A stretch of 64,000 bases of DNA from Mesostigma viride (lineage: Eukaryota > Streptophyta > Mesostigmatophyceae > Mesostigmatales > Mesostigmataceae): positions 88,910 through 152,909 of the forward strand of contig RPFO01001275.1 of NCBI GenBank assembly GCA_009746045.1, written 5' to 3'. Below the pieces are notes generated by a model. That model saw nothing but the letters and a program-made list of their open reading frames with translations, was not told where the DNA came from and ran no database searches. Positions 54,346 to 64,000 of this stretch are shown one piece after another. Position numbers and translations under genes: made by a program. Position 1 is the stretch's first letter. Every line of letters begins with the position of its first letter.

Positions 54346-55195
54346 CTATGTTCCAACGGCCGTTGGCGACAGAAAAATAACACCCTAATTTCCAGGTTCC
54401 AACGGCCGTGGGCGCATGAAAATCACACCCTAATTTACAGGTTCCAACGGCCGTTGGCGCATGAAAATCACACCCTAATTTCCAGGTTCCAACGGCCGTT
54501 GGCGACAGAAAAATAACACCCTAATTTCCAGGTTCCAACGGCCGTTGGCGCATGAAAATCACACCCTAATTTTAAGGTTCCGACGGCCGTTGGCGCATGA
54601 AAATCACACCCTAATTTACAGGTTCCAACGGCCGTTGGCGCATGAAAATCACACCCTAATTTACAGGTTCCAACGGCCGTTGGCGCATGAAAATCACACC
54701 CTAATTTCCAGGTTCCAACGGCCGTTGGCGACAGAAAAATCACACCCTAATTTCCAGGTTCCAACGGCCGTTGGCGCGAGAAAAATGACACCCTATTTTC
54801 CAGGTTCCAACGGCCGTTGGCGCGAGAAAAATCACACCCTATTTTCCAGGTTCCAACGGCCGTTGGCGCATGAAAATCACACCCTAATTTCCAGTTTCCA
54901 ACGGCCGTTGGCGCGAGAAAAATGACACCTTCATTTCCAGGTTCCAACGGCCGTTGGCGACAGAAAAATAACACCCTAATTTCCAGGTTCCAACGGCCGT
55001 TGGCGCATGAAAATCACACCCTAATTTTAAGGTTCCGACGGCCGTTGGCGCATGAAAATCACACCCTAATTTACGGGTTCCAACGGCCGTTGGCGCATGA
55101 AAATCACACCCTAATTTCAAGGTTCCGACGGCCGTTGGGCAAAAAAAAAATAACACCCTAATTTCCAAATTGCAACGGCCGTTGGCGCAAGAAAA
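54346..55195 (-). repeat. Second 46-bp palindromic minisatellite upstream of exon 1
   Basis: About 19 units of 45-49 bp in the same orientation as the intron array, with two linker variants (GCGCATGAAAATCACACC and GCGACAGAAAAATAACACC) and some units reading CCGACGGCCG. It lies between the exon-1 acceptor (54303) and the hexamer satellite, so it is either intron or 5' flank. Confidence 0.92.
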
Positions 55196-55206
55196 TCAAG
55201 CAAGAA

Positions 55207-58200
55207 AAGGACAAGGACAAGGACAAGGACAAGGACAAGGACAAGGACAAGGACAAGGACAAGGACAAGGACGAGGACAAGGACAAGGACAAGGACAAGG
55301 ACGAGGACAAGGACAAGGACAAGGGCAAGGACAAGGACAAGGACAAGGACAAGGACAAGGACAAGGACAAGGACAAGGACAAGGACAAGGACAAGGACAA
55401 GGACAAGGACAAGGACAAGGACAAGGACAAGGACAAGGACAAGGACAAGGACAAGGACAAGGACAAGGACAAGGACAAGGACAAGGACAAGGACAAGGCG
55501 GACAAGGACAAGGACAAGGACAAGGACAAGGACAAGGACAAGGACAAGGACAAGGACAAGGACAAGGACAAGGACAAGGACAAGGACAAGGACAAGGACA
55601 AGGACAAGGACAAGGACAAGGACAAGGACAAGGACAAGGACAAGGACGGACAAGGACAAGGACAAGGACAAGGACAAGGACAAGGACAAGGACAAGGACA
55701 AGGACAAGGACAAGGACAAGGACAAGGACAAGGACAAGGACAAGGACAAGGACAAGGACAAGGACAAGGACAAAGGACAAGGACAAGGACAAGGACAAGG
55801 GACAAGGACAAGGACAAGGACAAGGACAAGGACAAGGACAAGGACAAGGACAAGGACAAGGACAAGGACAAGGACAAGGACAAGGACAAGGACAAGGACA
55901 AGGACAAGGACAAGGACAAGGACAAGGACAAGGACAAGGACAAGGACAAGGACAAGGACAAGGACAAGGACAAGGACAAGGACAAGGACAAGGACAAGGA
56001 CAAGGACAAGGCTGGACAAGGACAAGGACAAGGACAAGGCTGGACAAGGACAAGGACAAGGACAAGGACAAGGACAAGGACAAGGACAAGGACAAGGACA
56101 AGGACAAGGACAAGGACAAGGACAAGGACAAGGACAAGGACAAGGACAAGGACAAGGACAAGGACTGGACAAGGACAAGGCGGACAAGGACAAGGCGGAC
56201 AAGGACAAGGACAAGGACAAGGACAAGGACAAGGACAAGGACAAGGACAAGGACAAGGACAAGGACAAGGACAAGGACAAGGACAAGGACAAGGACAAGG
56301 ACAAGGACAAGGACAAGGACAAGGACAAGGACAAGGACAAGGACAAGGACAAGGACAAGGACAAGGACAAGGACAAGGACAAGGACAAGGACAAGGACAA
56401 GGACAAGGACAAGGACAAGGACAAGGACAAGGACAAGGACAAGGACAAGGACAAGGACAAGGACAAGGACAAGGACAAGGACAAGGACAAGGACAAGGAC
56501 AAGGACAAGGACAAGGACAAGGACAAGGACAAGGACAAGGTGCTGGCACAAGGACAAGGACAAGGACAAGGACAAGGACAAGGACAAGGACAAGGACAAG
56601 GACAAGGACAAGGCTGGACAAGGACAAGGACAAGGACAAGGACAAGGACAAGGACAAGGACAAGGACAAGGACAAGGACAAGGACAAGGACAAGGACAAG
56701 GACAAGGACAAGGACAAGGACAAGGACAAGGACAAGGACAAGGACAAGGACAAGGACAAGGACAAGGACAAGGACAAGGACAAGGACAAGGACAAGGACA
56801 AGGACAAGGACAAGGACAAGGACAAGGACAAGGACAAGGACAAGGACAAGGACAAGGACAAGGACTGGACAAGGACAAGGACAAGGACAAGGACAAGGAC
56901 AAGGACAAGGACAAGGACAAGGACAAGGACAAGGACAAGGACAAGGACAAGGACAAGGACAAGGACAAGGACAAGGACAAGGACAAGGCAAGGACAAGGA
57001 CAAGGACAAGGACAAGCTGGACAAGGACAAGGACAAGGACAAGGACAAGGACAAGGACAAGGACAAGGACAAGGACAAGGACAAGGACAAGGACAAGGAC
57101 AAGGACAAGGACAAGGACAAGGACAAGGACAAGGACAAGGACAAGGACAAGGACAAGGACAAGGACAAGGACAAGGACAAGGACAAGGACAAGGACAAGG
57201 ACAAGGACAAGGACAAGGACAAGGACAAGGACAAGGACAAGGACAAGGACAAGGACAAGGACAAGGACAAGGACAAGGACAAGGACAAGGACAAGGACAA
57301 GGACAAGGACAAGGACAAGGACAAGGACAAGGACAAGGACAAGGACAAGGACAAGGACAAGGACAAGGACAAGGACAAGGACAAGGACAAGGACAAGCTG
57401 GACAAGGACAAGGACAAGGACAAGGACGGACAAGGACAAGGACAAGGACAAGGACAAGGACAAGGACAAGGACAAGGACAAGGACAAGGACAAGGCTGGA
57501 CAAGGACAAGGACAAGGACAAGGACAAGGACAAGGACAAGGACAAGGACAAGGACAAGGACAAGGACAAGGACAAGGACAAGGACAAGGACAAGGACAAG
57601 GACAAGGACAAGGACAAGGACAAGGACAAGGACAAGGACAAGGACAAGGACAAGGACAAGGACAAGGACAAGGACAAGGACAAGGACAAGGACAAGGACA
57701 AGGACAAGGACAAGGACAAGGACAAGGACAAGGACAAGGACAAGGACAAGGACAAGGACAAGGACAAGGACAAGGACAAGGACAAGGACAAGGACAAGGA
57801 CAAGGACAAGGACAAGGACAAGGACAAGGACAAGGACAAGGACAAGGACAAGGACAAGGACAAGGACAAGGACAAGGACAAGGACAAGGACAAGGACAAG
57901 GACAAGGACAAGGACAAGGACAAGGACAAGGACAAGGACAAGGACAAGGACAAGGACAAGGACAAGGACAAGGACAAGGACAAGGACAAGGACAAGGACA
58001 AGGACAAGGACAAGGACAAGGACAAGGACAAGGACAAGGACAAGGACAAGGACAAGGACAAGGACAAGGACAAGGACAAGGACAAGGACAAGGACAAGGA
58101 CAAGGACAAGGACAAGGACAAGGACAAGGACAAGGACAAGGACAAGGACAAGGACAAGGACAAGGACAAGGACAAGGACAAGGACAAGGACAAGGGGACA

Positions 58201-61200
58201 AGGACAAGGACAAGGACAAGGACAAGGACAAGGACAAGGCTGGACAAGGACAAGGACAAGGACAAGGACAAGGACAAGGACAAGGACAAGGACAAGGACA
58301 AGGACAAGGACAAGGACAAGGACAAGGACAAGGACAAGGACAAGGACAAGGACAAGGACAAGGACAAGGACAAGGACAAGGACAAGGACAAGGACAAGGA
58401 CAAGGACAAGGACAAGGACAAGGACAAGGACAAGGACAAGGACAAGGACAAGGACAAGGACAAGGGACAAGGACAAGGACAAGGACAAGGACAAGGACAA
58501 GGACAAGGACAAGGACAAGGACAAGGACAAGGACAAGGACAAGGACAAGGACAAGGACAAGGACAAGGACAAGGACAAGGACAAGGACAAGGACAAGGAC
58601 AAGGACAAGGACAAGGACAAGGACAAGGACAAGGACAAGGACAAGGACAAGGACAAGGACAAGGACAAGGACAAGGACAAGGACAAGGACAAGGACAAGG
58701 ACAAGTGCTGGACAAGGACAAGGACAAGGACAAGCGGACAAGGACAAGGACAAGGACAAGGACAAGGACAAGGACAAGGTGCTGGACAAGGACAAGGACA
58801 AGGACAAGGACAAGGACAAGGACAAGGACAAGGACAAGGACAAGGACAAGGACAAGGACAAGGACAAGGACAAGGACAAGGACAAGGACAAGGACAAGGA
58901 CAAGGACAAGGACAAGGACAAGGACAAGGACAAGGACAAGGACAAGGACAAGGACAAGGACAAGGACAAGGACAAGGACAAGGACAAGGACAAGGACAAG
59001 GACAAGGACAAGGACAAGGACAAGGTGCTGGACAAGGACAAGGACAAGGACAAGGACAAGGACAAGGACAAGGACAAGGACAAGGACAAGGACAAGGACA
59101 AGGACAAGGACAAGGACAAGGACAAGGACAAGGACAAGGACAAGGACAAGGACAAGGACAAGGACAAGGACAAGGACAAGGACAAGGACAAGGACAAGGT
59201 GCTGGCACAAGGACAAGGACAAGGACAAGGACAAGGACAAGGACAAGGACAAGGACAAGGACAAGGACAAGGACAAGGACAAGGACAAGGACAAGGACAA
59301 GGACAAGGACAAGGACAAGGACAAGGACAAGGACAAGGACAAGGACAAGGACAAGGACAAGGACAAGGACAAGGACAAGGACAAGGACAAGGACAAGGAC
59401 AAGGACAAGGACAAGGACAAGGACAAGGACAAGGACAAGGACAAGGACAAGGACAAGGACAAGGACAAGGCGGACAAGGACAAGGACAAGGACAAGGACA
59501 AGGACAAGGACAAGCGGACAAGGACAAGGACAAGGACAAGGACAAGGACAAGGACAAGGACAAGGACAAGGACAAGGACAAGGACAAGGACAAGGACAAG
59601 GACAAGGACAAGGACAAGGACAAGGACAAGGACAAGGACAAGGACAAGGACAAGGACAAGGACAAGTGCTGGACAAGGACAAGGACAAGGACAAGGACAA
59701 GGACAAGGACAAGGACAAGGACAAGGACAAGGACAAGGACAAGGACAAGGACAAGGACAAGGACAAGGACAAGGACAAGGACAAGGACAAGGACAAGGAC
59801 AAGGACAAGGACAAGGACAAGGACAAGGACAAGGACAAGGACAAGGACAAGGACAAGGACAAGGACAAGGACAAGGACAAGGACAAGGACAAGGACAAGG
59901 ACAAGGACAAGGACAAGGACAAGGACAAGGACAAGGACAAGGACAAGGACAAGGACAAGGACAAGGACAAGGACAAGGACAAGGACAAGGACAAGGACAA
60001 GGACAAGGACAAGTGCTGGGACAAGGACAAGGACAAGGACAAGGACAAGGACAAGGACAAGGCTGGACAAGGACAAGGACAAGGACAAGGACAAGGACAA
60101 GGACAAGGACAAGGACAAGGACAAGGACAAGGACAAGGACAAGGACAAGGACAAGGACAAGGACAAGGACAAGGACAAGGACAAGGACAAGGACAAGGAC
60201 AAGGACAAGGCTGGACAAGGACAAGGACAAGGACAAGGACAAGGACAAGGACAAGGACAAGGACAAGGACAAGGACAAGGACAAGGACAAGGACAAGGAC
60301 AAGGACAAGGACAAGGACAAGGACAAGGACAAGGACAAGGACAAGGACAAGGACAAGGACAAGGACAAGGACAAGGACAAGGTGCTGGACAAGGACAAGG
60401 ACAAGGACAAGGACAAGGACAAGGACAAGGACAAGGACAAGGACAAGGACAAGGACAAGGACAAGGACAAGGACAAGGACAAGGACAAGGACAAGGACAA
60501 GGACAAGGACAAGGACAAGGACAAGGACAAGGACAAGGACAAGGACAAGGACAAGGACAAGGACAAGGACAAGGACAAGGACAAGGACAAGGACAAGGAC
60601 AAGGACAAGGACAAGGACAAGGACAAGGACAAGGACAAGGACAAGGACAAGGACAAGGACAAGGACAAGGACAAGGACAAGGACAAGGACAAGGACAAGG
60701 ACAAGGACAAGGACAAGGACAAGGACAAGGACAAGGACAAGGACAAGGACAAGGACAAGGACAAGGACAAGGACAAGGACAAGCGGACAAGGACAAGGAC
60801 AAGGACAAGCTGGACAAGGACAAGGACAAGGACAAGGACAAGGACAAGGACAAGGACAAGGACAAGGACAAGGACAAGGACAAGGACAAGGACAAGGACA
60901 AGGACAAGGACAAGGACAAGGACAAGGACAAGGACAAGGACAAGGACAAGGACAAGGACAAGGACAAGGACAAGGACAAGGACAAGGACAAGGACAAGGA
61001 CAAGGACAAGGACAAGGACAAGGACAAGGACAAGGACAAGGACAAGGACAAGGACAAGGACAAGGACAAGGACAAGGACAAGGACAAGGACAAGGTGCTG
61101 GACAAGGACAAGGACAAGGACAAGGACAAGGACAAGGACAAGGACAAGGACAAGGACAAGGACAAGGACAAGGACAAGGACAAGGACAAGGACAAGGACA

Positions 61201-64000
61201 AGGACAAGGACAAGGACAAGGACAAGGACAAGGACAAGGACAAGGACAAGGACAAGGACAAGGACAAGGTGCGGACAAGGACAAGGACAAGGACAAGGAC
61301 AAGGACAAGGACAAGGACAAGGACAAGGACAAGGACAAGGACAAGGACAAGGACAAGGACAAGGACAAGGACAAGGACAAGGACAAGGACAAGGACAAGG
61401 ACAAGGACAAGGACAAGGACAAGGACAAGGACAAGGACAAGGACAAGGACAAGGACAAGGACAAGGACAAGGACAAGGACAAGGGGACAAGGACAAGGAC
61501 AAGGACAAGGCGGACAAGGACAAGGACAAGGACAAGGCGGACAAGGACAAGGACAAGGACAAGGACAAGGACAAGGACAAGCGGACAAGGACAAGGACAA
61601 GGACAAGGACAAGGACAAGGACAAGGACAAGGACAAGGACAAGGACAAGGACAAGGACAAGGACAAGGACAAGGACAAGGACAAGGACAAGGACAAGGAC
61701 AAGGACAAGGACAAGGACAAGGACAAGGACAAGGTGCTGGACAAGGACAAGGACAAGGACAAGGACAAGGACAAGGACAAGGACAAGGACAAGGACAAGG
61801 ACAAGGACAAGGACAAGGACAAGGACAAGGACAAGGACAAGGACAAGGACAAGGACAAGGACAAGGACAAGGACAAGGACAAGGACAAGGACAAGGACAA
61901 AGGACAAGGACAAGGACAAGGACAAGGACAAGGACAAGGACAAGGACAAGGACAAGGACAAGGACAAGGACAAGGACAAGGACAAGGACAAGGACAAGGA
62001 CAAGGACAAGGACAAGGACAAGGACAAGGACAAGGACAAGGACAAGGACAAGGACAAGGACAAGGACAAGGACGGACAAGGACAAGCGGACAAGGACAAG
62101 GACAAGGACAAGGACAAGGGCTGGACAAGGACAAGGACAAGGACAAGGACAAGGACAAGGACAAGGACAAGGACAAGGACAAGGACAAGGACAAGGACAA
62201 GGACAAGGACAAGGACAAGGACAAGGACAAGGACAAGGACAAGGACAAGGACAAGGACAAGGACAAGGACAAGGACAAGGACAAGGACAAGGACAAGGAC
62301 AAGGACAAGGACAAGGACAAGGACAAGGACAAGGACAAGGACAAGGACAAGGACAAGGACAAGGACAAGGACAAGGCTGGACAAGGACAAGGACAAGGAC
62401 AAGGACAAGGACAAGGACAAGGACAAGGACAAGGACAAGGACAAGGACAAGGACAAGGACAAGGACAAGGACAAGGACAAGGACAAGGACAAGGACAAGG
62501 ACAAGGACAAGGACAAGGACAAGGACAAGGACAAGGACAAGGACAAGGACAAGGACAAGGACAAGGACAAGGACAAGGACAAGGCTGGACAAGGACAAGG
62601 ACAAGGACAAGTGCTGGACAAGGACAAGGACAAGGACAAGGACAAGGACAAGGACAAGGACAAGGACAAGGACAAGGACAAGGACAAGGACAAGGACAAG
62701 GACAAGGACAAGGACAAGGACAAGGACAAGGACAAGGACAAGTGCTGGACAAGGACAAGGACAAGGACAAGGCTGGACAAGGACAAGGACAAGGACAAGG
62801 ACAAGGACAAGGACAAGGACAAGGACAAGGACAAGGACAAGGACAAGGACAAGGACAAGGACAAGGACAAGGACAAGGACAAGGACAAGGACAAGGACAA
62901 GGACAAGGACAAGGACAAGGACAAGGACAAGGACAAGGACAAGGACAAGGACAAGGACAAGGACAAGGACAAGGACAAGGACAAGGACAAGGACAAGGAC
63001 AAGGACAAGGACAAGGACAAGGACAAGGACAAGGACAAGGACAAGGACAAGGACAAGGACAAGGACAAGGACAAGGACAAGGACAAGGACAAGGACAAGG
63101 ACAAGGACAAGGACAAGGACAAGGACAAGGACAAGGACAAGGACAAGGACAAGGACAAGGACAAGTGCTGGACAAGGACAAGGACAAGGACAAGGACAAG
63201 GACAAGGACAAGGACAAGGACAAGGACAAGGACAAGGACAAGGACAAGGACAAGGACAAGGACAAGGACAAGGACAAGGACAAGGACAAGGACAAGGACA
63301 AGGACAAGGACAAGGACAAGGACAAGGACAAGGACAAGGACAAGGACAAGGACAAGGACAAGGACAAGGACAAGGACAAGGACAAGGACAAGGACAAGGA
63401 CAAGGACAAGGCGGACAAGGACAAGGACAAGGACAAGGACAAGGACAAGGACAAGGACAAGGACAAGGACAAGGACAAGGACAAGGACAAGGACAAGGAC
63501 AAGACAAGGACAAGGACAAGGACAAGGACAAGGCTGGACAAGGACAAGGACAAGGACAAGGACAAGGACAAGGACAAGGACAAGGACAAGGACAAGGACA
63601 AGGACAAGGACAAGGACAAGGACAAGGACAAGGACAAGGACAAGGACAAGGACAAGGACAAGGACAAGGACAAGGACAAGGACAAGGACAAGGACAAGGA
63701 CAAGGACAAGGACAAGGACAAGGACAAGGACAAGGACAAGGACAAGGACAAGGACAAGGACAAGGACAAGGACAAGGACAAGGACAAGGACAAGGACAAG
63801 GACAAGGACAAGGACAAGGACAAGGACAAGGACAAGGACAAGGACAAGGACAAGGACAAGGACAAGGACAAGGACAAGGACAAGGACAAGGACAAGGACA
63901 AGGACAAGGACAAGGACAAGGACAAGGACAAGGCGGACAAGGACAAGGACAAGGACAAGGACAAGGACAAGGACAAGGACAAGGACAAGGACAAGGACCA
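55207..64000 (+). repeat. (GGACAA)n hexanucleotide satellite, 8.8 kb, open at window end
   Basis: Nearly 1,460 units of GGACAA. Interruptions are of a few recurrent kinds: GGTGCT in place of one unit (for example 56540, 58778, 59025, 60381, 61093, 61733), GTGCTGG, GGCTGG, GCGG, and single-base changes in the first 120 bp (GGACGA, GGGCAA). The array continues past the right end. Leu-Ser, Val-Leu and Pro-Cys minus-strand frames of more than 2,600 codons are artefacts. Confidence 0.98.

Noticed and set aside
52618..55195. CRISPR-like array (palindromic repeat of constant length)
   Set aside because: Units follow one another without unique spacers, and the setting is a spliced eukaryotic gene; it is a minisatellite.
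55117..63994. Minus-strand open frames of 2,668-2,932 codons (Leu-Ser, Val-Leu, Pro-Cys repeats)
   Set aside because: They are translations of (GGACAA)n, which has no stop codon in any frame; starts lie at random variant units.
55207..64000. Telomere
   Set aside because: GGACAA does not match TTAGGG- or TTTAGGG-type telomeric repeats and carries frequent variants.

Overview
This is a repeat-saturated stretch of a eukaryotic nuclear genome. GT-AG introns, non-LTR retrotransposons, hAT DNA transposons and kilobase-scale microsatellites rule out a prokaryote. A unicellular green alga is my best inference, from the GC-rich coding sequence, the style of the reverse transcriptases and the huge simple repeats; nothing in the window fixes the species.

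Layout. (1) 1-13.2 kb: nested retroelements. The main family (called HALF here) is about 2 kb and carries only an L1-ORF1p-like protein (coiled coil, RRM, C-terminal domain). It ends in a small hairpin plus a (TAAT)n tail. Copies lie at 1.7-3.7 kb and 3.7-11.6 kb (+), and at 25.6-27.7 kb and 27.7-30.3 kb (-). The second HALF copy is split by a 6.1 kb tandem array of three 5'-truncated non-LTR elements. Their ORF has reverse transcriptase, a CCHC finger and a restriction-like endonuclease (RLE), and the elements are separated by GGAATATATATT target repeats. (2) 13.2-21.3 kb: palindrome-rich GC units, heptamer arrays, a gutted hAT element, foldback MITEs and an inverted-repeat element holding a gene fragment. 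(3) 21.7-24.4 kb: an apparently intact four-exon URM1 gene, visible only after splicing. (4) 25-36.7 kb: more HALF copies, two inverted copies of one hAT family (one with a perfect 8-bp target duplication, the other with a 407-bp TTG expansion), LINE RT fragments and a second RLE-element cluster whose empty site is preserved at 13.77 kb. (5) 36.7-46.3 kb: a decayed coiled-coil gene, a 961-bp foldback, a 2.7 kb GGGCT/GGCT/GCCT satellite, a 487-codon ORF with poly-Glu blocks and a target-duplicated HALF 3' fragment. (6) 46.3-64 kb: a segmental duplication, a large multi-exon minus-strand gene of unknown function whose introns are 46-bp minisatellites built on CCAACGGCCGTTGG, then 8.8 kb of (GGACAA)n running off the window.

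How the parts relate. URM1 is the only gene I can name with confidence as a host gene. Most other coding sequence belongs to mobile elements, nearly all truncated or frameshifted. Many frame breaks fall on G/C homopolymers, so some may be assembly errors. The HALF and LINE fragments share a 3'-terminal hairpin and tail, which suggests that HALF is mobilised in trans by the LINE. The RLE elements use AT-rich target sites found in HALF 3' UTRs, in the hAT-like repeat and at their own ends, which explains the nesting and the tandem array.
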